From contig SSNU01000101.1 in assembly GCA_012064415.1 (NCBI GenBank), positions 118,165-182,164 of the forward strand: a DNA stretch of 64,000 nt, given 5' to 3'. This DNA is from Gyrodactylus bullatarudis. Its lineage: Eukaryota; Platyhelminthes; Monogenea; Gyrodactylidea; Gyrodactylidae. Below, one piece after another: positions 36,760-50,800 of this stretch; within the stretch, counting starts at the first letter, position 1, and each line of letters starts with the position of its first letter. The notes under the pieces were generated by a model. That model searched no databases, had not been told where the DNA came from, and saw only the letters and a program-made list of their open reading frames with translations. Position numbers and translations under genes: made by a program.

Positions 36760-37524
36760 CAGTCATCCAACGAAATTAGAGGACAAATATTCGAGTTTAG
36801 TGAAGAGCAATACAAAATTAATAAACATAGATAAAAATATTGGACAATTCTACGAATTTAGAAAAACAGTTTTTCGTTTTTAAGCGAATAGTGCTCAAAA
36901 TGAGTAGAATTAGATAATTATAGGTTAACTATTATACAAAATCACTTGAGAGATTTACTATTTTGGGCAATTGTTTTTCGTTATTACAGAAGACAATCCC
37001 AATATTAGTAGAGAAGCTAATCGAAATTAGAGGAATACTTTATTTTCTATTTATTTTAAATATTTTGAGTAAAAATAATACAGATAAATATCAAATTCTG
37101 GTTCTTTCCTTACGCTTTTCTTATGTAATATTAAACTCACGGTGGCAGATGTAGACACGTTTCGTCCCTATTACATGCATTTTACGAAATTAGTGGACAA
37201 TTCTTCGATATTAGAGAACAAAATTAGTGAGCAAGAGGTGTAACTACCGAATGAGTTTCTCAAGATTATAATTAGTGAAAATTTTCTCGAATTTAGTGGA
37301 ATGCTTAAATAAAATTACTGGAGAGTTTCACCAATAGAATGAGATAATTGACTGTTAGAATCGAAATTCAAATAGATCCTAACCTGCAATTATCTCATAC
37401 TCTTAATATTGTAAAACTCTCCAGTAATTTTATTTAAGCATTCCACTGAATTCGAGAAAATGTTCACTAATTTTGAGAAACTCATTCGGTAGTTATAATG
37501 TCCACTAATTTCGTAAAATGACTG
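36760..37524. mobile_element. TA-flanked CAGT-ended element with internal hairpin
   Basis: TA at 36758-36759 and 37525-37526; ends CAGTCATCCAACGAAATTAG and, reversed, CAGTCATTTTACGAAATTAG. The right half contains a hairpin with arms at about 37242-37355 and 37388-37492 (gcttaaataaaattactgga). GAAATTAGTGGACAA-like sub-repeats recur inside. Confidence 0.75.
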
Positions 37525-37544
37525 TAAGACTCATCAGTACACAA

Positions 37545-37615
37545 TAGCTAGGATTCGAACCGAGGCCTTCAACGTTGTGACTCACATCTTGTGAGACAAC
37601 GCTTCAAAATTTTTT
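37545..37615 (-). repeat. tRNA-like fragment with perfect B-box
   Basis: On the minus strand a hairpin (CGTTGT, CTCACA, AGA, TGTGAG, TC, ACAACG) is followed by GGTTCGAATCC, a perfect Pol III B-box. There is no A-box or acceptor stem, and the anticodon loop would have three bases, so it is not a tRNA gene; a SINE fragment is likelier. Confidence 0.5.
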
Positions 37616-37999
37616 GGTGATTTCAAGGTGTTTGAACAAAGCAAACATATTTGGGAAACACTCCATTATTGGACCAAAGTTTAGATTAGTTCTAAAAAAT
37701 TTTCAACTTAAATTTGAAAAAAATAGGAAAAATTGACAAAGCAATTCCCAAATTCATTCAAAAATTCCTGTGGGTGGATCTGCCTAAATATTTCATATTG
37801 ATATACCCTGTATATTATTCAGTCGGAACAGAAACTTATAGTGCTATATTTTTCATTGACGCATTTAATATTTCGTTTAATAATTTGTGTTCTTATGGAT
37901 AAAAAAGTTGGAATTTAAAAATCAAGTTTCTAAAGCCCTAATATATATCTTACAATAGAATCCTACCTGAAAATGGATTTGAACTCATGATCCCTAATT

Positions 38000-38395
38000 A
38001 AAGCTAGTTAATATGAAGATGGGAATTTATGATTTTCACAAAATTCTTGATTTTTTTATCAAGAAATCGAATTTGATCAAGAATTTTTGGAATCTGGTGC
38101 ACTAGGCCCTCTTTCACGATAAGGAGAAGAAAAAATTTAGAAAAAATCAATTTCAAAGGAAAATACGGCAAATTTGAAAGTTAAAAAAAATGGGAATTTG
38201 GCGCTACTTCAAGATTTCAAATTTGCCGTATTTTCCTTTGAAATTGATTTTTTCTAAATTTTTTCTTCTCCGTATCGTGTAAGAGGGCCTAGTGCTCCAG
38301 ATTCCAAAAATTCTTGATCAAATTCGATTTCTTGATGAAAAAATTAAGAATTTTGTGAAAATCATAAATTCCCATCTTCATATTAACTAGCTTTA
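38000..38395. mobile_element. Family H near-perfect hairpin, 396 bp
   Basis: Arms of about 190 bp are separated by fewer than 20 bp and differ at only a few positions (gaaaatacggcaaatttgaa at about 38158 and its complement at about 38214). Ends AAGCTAGTTAATATGAAGAT, flanked by TA. It lies about 330 bp upstream of the coiled-coil gene start. Confidence 0.9.
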
Positions 38396-38720
38396 GAATA
38401 TTTTAAAATACGATCAAATGAATAAAGCAATCCTGTTGTTCACTCTTTTTGAATGAAAAAAAAAAGATTTAAGTAGTAAAAATAGTATCAAAAAGTATTA
38501 TTCTCTCCATCACAATTTAGTAGTTCTTCTCATGAGTTGCTTAGATACCATTGTTTGGAATTTCTCAACACTTCCCAATTAATCAAATTGCTTAAAAAAC
38601 ACAACTTTTATTTGGTGAGAAATAAGGTGTATATGAAATTCTTTTTTCATCTTGACCAAAACAATACTGCAGACCTAGATGATGCGTGAACTTCAATGAA
38701 ACACTGAGAAGTTTCACACT

Positions 38721-38858
38721 ATGGAAGATGACGATGATGACATCCTTTCGGACCCATTAGTTGCTCGTCTAGACTATGATGATAATGCCAGTAATATTTC
38801 CAGTTCCAAAGAAAAATCAGCCCATGAGGAACTCATAAAAGAGCAAAAAAAGGCGTCC
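38721..38858 (+). CDS. Coiled-coil gene exon 1 (start codon)
   Basis: 46 codons from ATG to the donor gtgagt, phase 0. Very acidic start, then a Lys/Glu-rich end (EELIKEQKKAS). The assigned ATG is the first in frame after nearby upstream stops. Confidence 0.7.
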
Positions 38859-41800
38859 GTGAGTCTTGATTTCGTACAAAAATAAGATATTTCTCATAGT
38901 TCTAAAGTATTTAATTGATTTTAAAAGAGGTCTTTGAGGATCAAGATTAGACAAGAAAATCTGTTTTGATAAATGTCGTTATGGGAGTTGAATTTCTTTA
39001 CCATCTTCACTAAGCTTCTGAAAATTGTTCAATCAATTAACCCTTTCAGGTCCGAGTCTATTTAATGACTTCAAAAATTGAATATAAATACATATTCGGA
39101 ATCAGAATGAATTATAGATGAACAATAAAACCTTGAATCATCTGAAATTCTTTACATAAAAAAATTTTTTCGACACTTTTCAATACATTTTCCTTATCTA
39201 CTTTCAAGCGACTCACAAGTAATTTTTAATAAATAAGGTGAAATTACTCAATTCTGATGAAATATCTTTTGGTCCACCTTTTTTTGGGAAGATTAGTAAA
39301 CAAGGTATTTAATGGTGTGTATCTTTTATTTATAGGATCTTTATTTCTACAAAAAAAATTAGGTTTAATATTTTAGCCCACATATGGGCCATGAACCTGA
39401 AAGGGTTAAAAATAAAATCATTACTATCACTTGAATCAGATAGGTACTACTTGTTGAGGTATTAATTTTTCTCCAGATGGACAAGATGATTTATTAGATT
39501 TCAAAGACTTATGTTACCTTTAGCCCTTTCGGTAGTCTTCAATTTAAACTTTAATTGATCCAGAAATCAAACTGGTGAACATTGATATCTTCATTTTCGG
39601 CGCACGCCAAAGTTGAAGATTTGCGAAATTATGAGTGCAGTATAAAGGAAAAAATTTTTTTTTGTCTCATATCTTCAATTTTGGCAAATCTTCAACTTTG
39701 ACGTGTGCCCAAAATGAAGATATTTGTATCTTCACTTTTGGTGCAACTTTACTTTTTTCGTACAACATATATATAAGATCAACTTAAAATTTTGGGTACC
39801 CATAAAAACCTATTTATGTTTAGTAAATACCCCCAAAATATATACAATATTTGTAGAAACCTACTTAGGTTTAGTAAAAACCTCCAAAATGTATAGATTA
39901 ATTAAAAATCTCGAACACACCAATACATTTTGTGAAAAAAACTATTTGACATTTGATAATAACTATTGAATTTGTGAAAATAATTACACTTTTTGTCAAT
40001 TAGCCTACCCATATATACATTTTTTGTCAATATCCCTAAAATTTTTCATCAAATAGTTTTTTGATTGGAAAGCTGGCCAAATGAAATAGATTTTTTGACT
40101 TACCTCAGTGTAATCCATATTCATGAGTCATGATTATGATAATTATTAACCATCGGTTAACAATCTTGACTTGCGAAGTGATCAAAATGAAATGGTCTTT
40201 TAACCTAGCTGCAAAACGACAGCCAGAGTTAAGTGTATTTATTACAAAACTCTTAGCTGAATTTGACCCTTAAACACGCCAGAATTTCGTGTCATTTTTT
40301 TGTCCTTCACAAGAATGACGAAATTTTCTGAAAACTTTTGGCCAACTTGGAGTATTCCGTTTAATATCATCTTGTAAAAACTTCTACTAAGAATTTGAGA
40401 AGAAAATACCATCCCTAATTTGCTAAGGAACTTCAAAATCATACCTTAAGGGTTTACAGGAAATTTAAAATTTTAATCAGAAAGTTCCCAAGTGTTTGAT
40501 TTTGATCTTTAATTCCGGAAGGAAAATCCATAAAAAGATTTTACAATTAATTTTTCACTTTCAACTTTTACTAGCATAAATCAACTCCCTCTTAGATTCT
40601 AGGACGTAAAAGGAAATAATGAATTGTAGGAGTCTGCAATTAATTTATCCAATCATTTCATAAGTATGAAACTGCTGAAATAAACTTTTGAGTCTTGAAA
40701 TGGTATTAAGTTGGGAATTCATGATTTTTCCTTAAGAATTTGAATAAAATACAAGAACTTGTAAATTTTCAGGAAAGCTCTATTCTTCAAATATCTTGAC
40801 CTGTATGAGCTTTTACAATTTTCTCCAAAATATTATGAAAGTGAATATTATTAAGTGAATTCGTAACTTATACCATTTTTTAACCCTTATTTCTGTATCT
40901 GGTGAATTTTTCATAAATACCAAGAGAGAAACAAAAATAGTGGAATGATATGGTGTATTCGAAGGTATATAAAGCAATTTCATGCCCTCAAATAGCCACA
41001 TTTGGAACATTTTTAATATCCGGTCTCGTTTTTATCTCTTGGAAAAATTGTACAGCGTTTCATTCCTGAAACTATTTTTGACATTTTTGGAAACTTGCTC
41101 TAAACATGAGTTTTCCAAGAATTTTGAATGTTTCCTTTTACGAGATTTTTAGCCAACCTCTTGAAATTTTGCCGTTGCACTCGAGGAATGAAGGATAGCA
41201 TGAGCTTTGTAAGCTGCTATATCAAGCATGTTCCAGAATAAGACCATGAGCATAGTCTAAAGTTGGTTGATATGCAGTTGGTAATCTATGTTTTTACAGA
41301 AATCTCGATTTTTTCATTAAGAATTCGAATTTTTCAAAGATTTTTTGGAATCCTACTCATGTTGCCTACTTTTAACATTTAAATTTCGATTTGGCGCCAA
41401 AATCCCATTTTTGAATACCCTTTTTTTGAACTTTGAACCGAAAATTTTTATTGATTTGAAAGTTGGAGGTTGATCAAAAGAGGTATTTCAGGATCAAGAT
41501 TAGACAAGAAAGCTGACTAGCACCTTCGAATTACCGACAGTTTCCCCATTTTCGAGAGATTTTGAATTATCGAAATTTCATTGATTCTCAAGTAGTGAAA
41601 ATGATCAAAAAATCGAATTTCAGCTCCTAAACGATAATAAAGCTATGCATCAGAAAAGATTCAATTGAATTAATTTTCTTTTCTAATCTTGATCCTGAAA
41701 AACCTCTTTTTATCATCCTCCAACTTTCAAATCAGTAAAAAATTTCGGTTCATAGTTCGAAAAAATGGGATTTTGGCGCCAAATAGTTTCCCGAATTCAT

Positions 41801-44800
41801 ATCAATTAGCTTTAGTTAAGATATTGTCATTGATGATGTATTTGAGAACTGCGCATTTATTTATATCATCTTTCAATTTTCTAAATTATGAATTAAAGGG
41901 GATTTTCGGACGAGTTTGAAAAAACTTCGTGAATTAATTATTCGTGAGAAAAATTTAAAAAATTACCAATTTATTTGAACTTTGAGTTAGAAATTTATCC
42001 TGATTTTGAGGTAAGAATGTGGTTAAATGAAATCTATCAAGATCAAACTCGAATTTTTAAAAGTTTCAATAATTTTCTTAAAACCTTGTCTTTCTCCGCC
42101 TCGTACAAGGGGGTCTGGTTTTCAGAAAGTTTTTATCAAATTTGACCTTGAATCCTACTTTTGAAAGGCTCCTTCATCCTCAACCTCTTGTTTTAGTGAT
42201 CTGCCTTTTTCATTTCACAGACCGTAAATAAATATGTACCCTGTTATGAAATTGTTTATTTTCAGATTGATCGAAGAAAGCCAGATAGCAAAAAGAAAAT
42301 TATCGAAAGCTCAGATGAATCTGTAATCATTCCAAAGAATACCCCGATCAAGCCGATTAGGCGGAGAGATGAGTATCCCCCCTATGCAAGTGATGCAAGT
42401 CAAGATAATATTCCAGTTTTGAATAGACACCCAAACAGGCTGTCTAACCTCAGGGATAAACGACAACTCGGCCCCAGTACACCCAACCTATCCAGGTATA
42501 AAGATCCGATTCCGTATGCGAATAGTGATCCTGGACGCTGGGAACATGCCCTAAACCGCATTCCAGTTAATAGAAAAGAGGCACTTACTCTATTGCGTAA
42601 GAATTATCAAAAGTTTAACTTTTCCTTGTAAAGACAATTTTCTTTGAATGTTTTCAGCCAAATTCGAAATTTTTTAAATTTTGATCTGAGATTTGTATTT
42701 TATCACGTCAATTCTCTGAAATCGATAAAAAATTTGAGATTAAAAATTGAAAAAGTGGAAATTCGACGCATTTTATTCCGAAATTTTTGAAAAATCTAAC
42801 AACTCATGGATTCAAACCGTCATAATGTCAGAATATAATATGTTCATGACAAATGTAGATTTTAGCAAAAATTCTTTATGTCAATTTTTTTATATTTTTA
42901 GGTCAGTAGCAAAAATTGTAACTTTACCTGAATACAAAATAATCATTTAAACCTGATTATAAGTTTCAAAAATTCTTGAGATCGTGTAAATTTCTATATA
43001 AAAATCATGAGTTTACTTATAAGTAAGTGCATAATATATTTTTAAATTATTTTAGATTCATAAATTTTCAGTGGAATATATTATGAACTGTTTTCCTATT
43101 TTCTTAGTTTTCATGAAAAAGAGACTTGTAAAGGCTGCATCAGAGTTGACCTTTTATAAGGAGAAAATCAACAGTCTCCAAGGTCAGTTGATGAAGAAGA
43201 ATTTTCAGGAGGAAGAATATTTTAAAGTAAATAAACCTTTGAAACAATCACATTCCCAGAATAACGTAAATGTTCCCATTTTAATTTTTCAACTAAACAT
43301 ATTTCCCCCTTTATTTTCCAACAGCTATCATCAAGCTTTAACCAGCAGTCGGTTGAACTTCAAAAGATGGAGGCAAAATTCAATCGAGTTAAACTCCTTG
43401 AAAAAACTGTCAAAGAGCAGGAGGAAATTATCAAGAAATTAGAAAACCATTTAAATGAAAAACAAGGTATTTTAACTTAACATGAACTGATATTTTCATT
43501 GTTTAGTTTGAGCCCTTTGTGTCAAGCCATAATTCTATTTTAGAGAATCTTAAAATAATTTATAAACAACTTTTCTGAAAGAAGAACTGATATTCTTCGA
43601 ATGAACTATGAGTCATAGTTCATAAGTTATGACTTGTTCACTAGAACGTTGTACGGTTACCACATACCTATGTTGTCTGTCTGTAGGAAGAAAGGGGTCA
43701 AGGGTTACTTTTAAAAATGGGTATTAGAATAATACGTGTATGACATTAAATTCATAAATGCTAAAAATTTGCTAACAATTTCAAAAACTCATTAGCGCAA
43801 GATATTTGAGGCCCTTAAACAGTAGTCAAGTTTATTAAGTCATTCTGCGAAATGTGTTCAATCCTTTCGGTGCCGAGACTATTTCAAAATTTAAAAAAAA
43901 CCAAAATTTAGCTATGAAGATACGGAGTTAATTGGCAAAAAATATTAATGCAAGTTCACATTGTGGGATTCAATTTAAACTTTAATTGATTCAGAAACCT
44001 ATCAAACTGGTAGAGTTATGAATGTTCAAAAAAATTAGAAAATGGACTTATATGTCCATTGGCACCGAAAGGGTTAAGTCACAACCAGGTATTTTTGATG
44101 ATTTTTAAGAACAAGGAGATGTTGAGTTGAAAAATTTCGCTGATTTCAAAGTGAGAGAATGATTAAGAATGGATTTAAAGATCACAATTAGAAAAATAAA
44201 TCAGATTTGTGAATTACCGCATCATCGTGAGAAAATTAAATCGTGTTTTTCTAGATCATGTTCTTTACTTGAAAATCGATAAAATATTCATGATCAAAGA
44301 TCCCTAAAAATTAACGAATATATCGCAAGTTTTAGTTTTTACTTGTCTTATCGTGATCCTAGAAATCTGCACTCTCACTTTTTTCTTCATATCGTGAAAA
44401 TGGGCCTCATGATCAGGATTCCAAAAAAATGTTGATCAAATTCGATTTCGTGATGAAAAAAATGAGTATTCTGTATTAAATCATAAATTCCCATTTTCCT
44501 ATTAACTAAGTTTACATTTTATAAATTTATTTCATTATTAGAGCAATCGAATTCGATATCCGACATGCGAAAGCCAAAAGAGAAGATTGAAGAACGAATT
44601 TTACGTGAGAATGAAGAGCTAAGGGAAACAGTCTCCAATTTGAGCAAGAAAATGAGAGACTTTAGGGAGGAGCAAATCTCAATTCTACAAAAACATCAAG
44701 AGGAAATTTTGAAGGGAAGAACGAAGCCACCTGAAGAGAACCGTGATGAAATTCGGGTGAGAAAAGTGTTAGATATTGAGAAGCTCATCTCTAGGGTGGT

Positions 44801-47800
44801 AAATTTGCGATTTTTTCGATTTTTGATATACCTATCAACTGTGTTAAGTATAAGAATATCAAATAATATCAGATAAATTTGTGATTTCAATCTATAGTTT
44901 CCACTTTTTTCCCCTTATTCCAATCCTTTTTTGTCCTCTTTCGCCTCGGTTTCCCATCTTATCTTATTAATTTCCTACCTAGGCTCTACCATTAAAAATG
45001 AGTCACGTAGAAATTTCTTCTCAGATTTGAAAAGGGCTCCAACTCCTTTTTCTAAAAAATGGGGTACATTGATATCAGATAATTAACGAAGAAGCTCTTC
45101 TCTCATTCAAAAATCCGTAGTGTCTTCTCATGCCTTTTATCCTAAAACTGAATGTCACGAAGAAGAGAATTTACATTTTTTACTAAAAACCCAATATTTT
45201 ATTCAGATATAGCCTATTTTTTTAAATTCCACAATGAAATGAGCCCATCATGGATATGACCGAAATTAGGCCATTCTACAAATTTAGAATTATGAAAACT
45301 CAGTACAAGGGATTAGTTCTCATATCATCGATGCTAAAAAGCCCTTAGTTTCTTTGTCATTCATAAAAATTACTGCAAAACAAGAGGGGGCGAATGTTTT
45401 ATTGATTGAGCTAAAGAATTTTAATCGATTCCGAAGATTTAAAGCAATTCGATACTGATCATGATACAAAGGTTTTTTTCAAGAAAAAGTTTTCCCTTCG
45501 TGATAATGGGAAAACTTAGATTGTTCGGTTCGTCAAAATAAAGACGAATGCGCTTTTTTGGTAAAATTTAAATTCTTCGTTTCAGAAATAAAATTGCTTT
45601 AAATCTTTGAAATCGAAAAGAAAAAGTAAGAAATTGAGACATTTTCGAAATTCTTGAAATGGCCTATTTTTGGCTAGATTCAAATGTGCTCAGAATTTTT
45701 TAAAGCAACAACTCATTTTAAATTAGTAGATTGTAAGCATAGAAGGTTTGGAACAAATTCAAAAAGCATTAAAAATTTAATACTATGAGAGATGAATTTT
45801 CGATCAAACTGTTATTTTTGATATCTGTTGAGTCTCTCAATTCCTTTTGAGGGGAAAACAGGATGGAGAACAAATCTTTGACTGTAAAACTGAATATCAC
45901 ACAATGGAGGGTAGCAGAAGGAAGTTTCATAAATATTAAACACCTAGTTGATATTAAGATGGGAATTTATTAGGGTTTTTGAGTGACTAAGGAATCTTCA
46001 GTAAGGATATGTGCTTAACCCTTTCAGGTCTGAGTCTATTTAATGACTTCAAACATTGAATATGAATGAATACGGAATCAGAATGAATTATAGATAAATA
46101 ATAAAACCTTGAATCATCTGAAAACTTTTTACAATAAAAATATTTCTATTGAAACATCTTATTTTTATTGAAACACGAATATTTAGCCCCTAATTAAGTA
46201 TTATCTCAACCAATCAGAATGCAGCAAGTGATTTCTATACATTTAGATAGGTCGACATAAATATTAATTAATTAGGGGGTAAATATTCATGTTTCAATAA
46301 AAATAAGATGTTTCGATAGAAATATTTTTACTGTAATAAAAGTTTTTTTTCGACACTTTTCAATACATTTCCCCCATCTACTTTCAAGCGACTACAAAAG
46401 TAATTTAAGGATTTTTTAAATAAATACGGCGAATTTAGTCAATTCTGATGAAATATCTTTTGGTCCACCTTTTTTCGGAAAGATTGATAAACAAGTTATT
46501 TAATGGTGTGTATCTTTTATTTATGGGATCTTTATTTCAACAAAAATTTTCAGGTTTAATATTCTGGCCCACATATGGTCCATGGACCTGAGAGGGTTAA
46601 GTCTTTAATTATCTCTAATTGCACACATCTTTCCTTAGGGATAAGACTCAGAATGTATCTAATAAAGAAACATATCGAACACTTTATATGTAGAAAAAAC
46701 GCGTTTCGTCCTCATTGATCTTTCATCAGATTTCTTTACAGATTCATAAATTAGACACTCTCTTTGCACTCTTTGGGCAGTTAGTCTATTCTTTTTGCAG
46801 GTCTATTTCGTATGTTAGAAAGATTAATTTCATAAAATTTCGACTCAAAATTGTACAAAGAAACAATCAATTTAGTATGCAATAGGCACTGCCTATTGGG
46901 CAGTAATTTATTCATGAAGTTCATAAATACTATCTATTAAATAGTAATAAATGATTTTGTAATTTTTTAATATCAATTTCGTATTGGGATAGATAATTTT
47001 AATCCAATCGCGAAAAAATGAAAAGAATAACGTTTTACGGTTTTTTCGAAAATTTATTTTTTAAATTTTAATTTGGGAAATTTAGAATTTTCAGAATTTT
47101 CTTTATTTCCTATTAACTCAGAAATTATAGGGATTTTTTTGAATTTTTCATAACCCTTTGTGAGGGGTAATAAATATTTTTAAAATAAATTTCGTACAAC
47201 TCATTTTCTAATTTTTTTAAATTTCTTTCTTTTCTGTATAACTAATTAATCTTTTTCTTTTTTTTATTTAATGAAATTTCTCATTTCATATCGTGGGCCT
47301 TATGATCTAGATTCCAAAAAAATTTGATAATATTCGATCTCTTGATGAAAGAATTGAGAATTCCCATCTTCATATGAACTATTAACTATAAATTATTAAT
47401 TTTAATATTTTTTCAATAAAGATGATATTATTTTTTTAAAACTTGTTTCCATTGCTAAAATACTTTTCCTTGAACATTAAAAATTTAATAAAATTTTTCA
47501 TCAATTAAATTTTGAGTAACCCTAGATTATAGACTTAGATATTGCTGAATTACAGTTGAGGACTATAGATATTTATTAAACTTGTTAATTAATACCACAA
47601 TTAAACTACATTATATTGTTATTAACTATTAAATTTATAGTTTTAATCAATTCAGTTCATTCCATAATATTAACTTGTGAATATTATAATCTTATGAGTT
47701 AGATAGAAGTTTTTTCCCTTTTTAATGATTCATACTGATACCATAAAATAACAAACTTTGTTGAGAAATCAATAAATTATTTAAATAAACCCATACTATC

Positions 47801-50800
47801 ATTACAAATATTTAGCTATTTCTACTGATGAAAAATTATTCTGAGCTTCTACGAGCATGACGGATAGATCTCAATATATTTTCCAAAATACTGACCAAAA
47901 ATCTATATGTAATAAATGTCTGTAATTTTTTGGTTCTTGCATAAGGCCATGATAAATTATTTCAATCTGATAAATTTTGGGTTGCAAATTTTATTCATCA
48001 GTATCCCTACGGCTGGCTTAGGATCAGATAAAAGGTTCAAGAATATATTTTTAATAAATAAATGAATTTTTGGTATCATTTAATTGATATATATAACCCT
48101 TATAAGAAACCTAAAAATACAAATTTTCAATAAAAATATGATTTGGGTTTCAAGATCCAATCACTTGTGATCTAATGAACTGATTTTCATGCCGTGACTA
48201 TTTATGCAATCAGCACTTTTTATCTTAAAAACTAGACCATTTGAAGCTCGAATAAACGTATACTTGATTCACACCCCTTCACTATGTGATCCAAAACCCT
48301 GATTTTGATCGGTCGCTCACAAGTAGACCTACATAAAACAGGTCTTTTTAGAGTGCCTTTGAAGGGGAACTTTAATGTTCCTATGAAAAAGGAACTTCTC
48401 TTTTATACACTAAGATGCTTTTGAACTCTTTAAAACCTATCTGAACCTCGCAATAAAGCTTCAAAATCAATATTTTTCGTACTTCTAAATTTTACCCTTA
48501 AAAACGCGAGTTAAACGAAAAACTGAATGCATCAATAAATTCCTTGTAACATTTTCGCTCTAATTTCTTCGGACTGGGGTGGTCATTGAGTTTCGGCTCC
48601 GACTGTACTTTATTTTCGTGTCAGCGTAAATTTATAAAACAAATCAACCAATCAGAATTGAAAAAAACCTCTCCACCTCTTAACTTCGTATTAGCTTTAT
48701 AATATCAATTTAAAAATATGATGATATTCGTACATAATTCATTCGTAATTTATTCTAAAAATTCATAATATTTCTAGTTTTTATTTTCTTCATTATCCTT
48801 TTTTCTATTCACATGTTTTCGTTGTTGTAAATAGTCTGTTGCAAAACGCCAATTTGTCTCCTGCATTAGTAAAATCTTCTTCCAATTTAAATACTTCTGA
48901 ATTCAGGTTTAGATTGTATTTTTCTAATTCTGGTGCAATCAACAATTTTTCCAAGTAATCGAAGTGCTTCTTCTCTAATCCATTCGTCATTAGCTGTTGC
49001 ATCAGCTTAGTAGCTCTCGTCGTGAAGTTTTCTCCAAAATAATTTCCCTTAATCAAAATCCTTTCTAATTTTACAAAATAATCTATAAATTCTTTTGATT
49101 CGCCTTTCCGATTACAGGGACATCTGCATAAGCACGTTTTTCTTTCATCCAAAAAGTTTAAATCATCAATAAGCCCTGCAAGAAGCTCATGGGAAGATAT
49201 TACATCTTCTCGATTTTCATAGGCCAATACAGTTAAATCGATCGGCGTCTTCTCTAAATGTAAATCTTCATTTTCCTCATCTATCTTTTCCAGATTTTCC
49301 TCACTCTTTACTTCCTCTTGGGTAGTTATTACATCTGCTTGATTTTCAATGGTCCATATAAAGTTTTCAGTGAAACTGATTGGCGTCTTCATTAAAAGTA
49401 AATCTTCAATTTTCTTCTCTATTTCAGCCAGAATACTTTTCCCCTTGAACTTTTCTTGGCAATATTCAAGTTTAAAGTTTGCAAGATCTCGTTTTGTTGT
49501 CATAATTTTCGAAAATTTTTAGATAAGCATTCATTCTTATATAAAATAATCTTTTGCGTTGGTATTAAAAGATTGATTACTGAATTGGGTAGTAGAGTAC
49601 ATCTCAATTTATAAAACTATCAACATTAAAATTCTATTTATGTAAAAATCTATTCTCAGAACTATCTGAGAACAAAGATAGAAATTCTCAAAAAAGTCGA
49701 GGAGGTGAAATAATGTTAATTTCTATTATGGTAGGTACTTTACCCTCTAAGCTATCCCGAAATCCGATGAGAATTAATATAGATGAAGCATGCAAAATAT
49801 CTACCTTCTCTTCCAGAAATGTTGGAGTATTTTTAAATACATTTTCAAACTTAGCTTTCAATGCTTAAAATGCTTGTTTATGCGGTTAAATAAACTAAGG
49901 AGTTGAGCAGTCCTCTATTGGGTAGGAATTCTTTAAATTTGAAAATCGATGTAAATGATTTAAGAATATCTGGGGGTTCTGAAAGTGTGAAATATGCGAT
50001 TGAGGACTCTGAGAAAGGTTCTATGCCCTACTATCTCAATGCCAGGGTGTTTACCACAGACTTTGGAAAAAACTAGTATCATTCCGAATAAATCTGTTTT
50101 TATGAGTCCTTGAATAATCTCCTACTCAGAATTTTAATTTTTGGATTTCTTTTGTATGCTTGAAGTTCTTTTAAATAATAAATTTTTTTCTAAAGAATTT
50201 TTACTGGTAGAATTATTTTTCGTTTTAAATTTCGACAATCTAATCATTCATTCTTATTTTCTATAGAGGACCGAAGAGAGATTGGAAAAGGCTCATGAAC
50301 GTATTCGTCAGCTTGAATCTCAGGTAGGTGAAGAAAACTACATACTCAATAGTCAAATAGTTTTATAACTTGAAAATTGACGCAAAATTTGTAAAAAGTA
50401 GAAAACCAAAGGAGTAACAATCTTTTCGAAAAAAAGTAACAAAAATTTAGCTATAATGGGTTTAAAAAATAGCAAAAAAAGTAAATTTAAATATATTTGA
50501 GGACCCTTAACTTTTTTTTTACAGTGTAAGACTTACACGATTCATTATAAAGCTGATTTACTTACAGAAAAATTATTTTTATTGTAACACGAGTAATTAC
50601 TAATAACCCCCCCTAATTAAGTATTATTTATCTCTACCAATCAGAATGCAGCAAGTGATTTCTATACATGTAGATAGGAAAATAAGTTAGTTTTTGTGAA
50701 AATGGGAAAATTCACTGTTTTCAGGGGAAAATGAGTGCCAAACCATCTTCAGCACATTTTAAAGATGGATCATCATTGGAGAGAAAAAGACAACAAATTG

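Larger units (their letters stand above)
34142..38720. other. Intergenic region between slo and the coiled-coil gene
   Basis: Starts with the slo 3' UTR (end not defined; a TA-rich run is at 34515-34535). Holds repeat R (35500-35850), a CAGT-type element (36760-37524), a B-box hairpin (37545-37615) and a family H hairpin (38000-38395). A minus-strand open frame at 34644-34973 (109 codons) shows no known domain and is not called. Confidence 0.5.
38859..42265. other. Coiled-coil gene intron 1: repeats
   Basis: Contains the P2 MITE (39041-39405), a P1 fragment (39518-39578), a small hairpin (39588-39627 pairing with 39684-39723, tcttcaactttg core), short direct repeats of acctatttatgtttagtaaa type at about 39805-39890, and a family H element (41260-41813, TA-flanked, ends AAGTTGGTTGATATG and, reversed, AAGCTAATTGATATG). 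No gene seen. Confidence 0.55.
44799..48804. other. Coiled-coil gene intron 5, 5' part
   Basis: Holds the P2 MITE with its nested insert (46015-46600), a family H tip (45943-45975) and another (about 47280-47375). A family H-like copy also lies at about 44100-44515 in the previous intron. The rest is AT-rich with no coding signal. Confidence 0.5.

Noticed and set aside
37545..37615. tRNA gene on the minus strand
   Set aside because: B-box is perfect but there is no A-box, no acceptor stem and the would-be anticodon loop has three bases.
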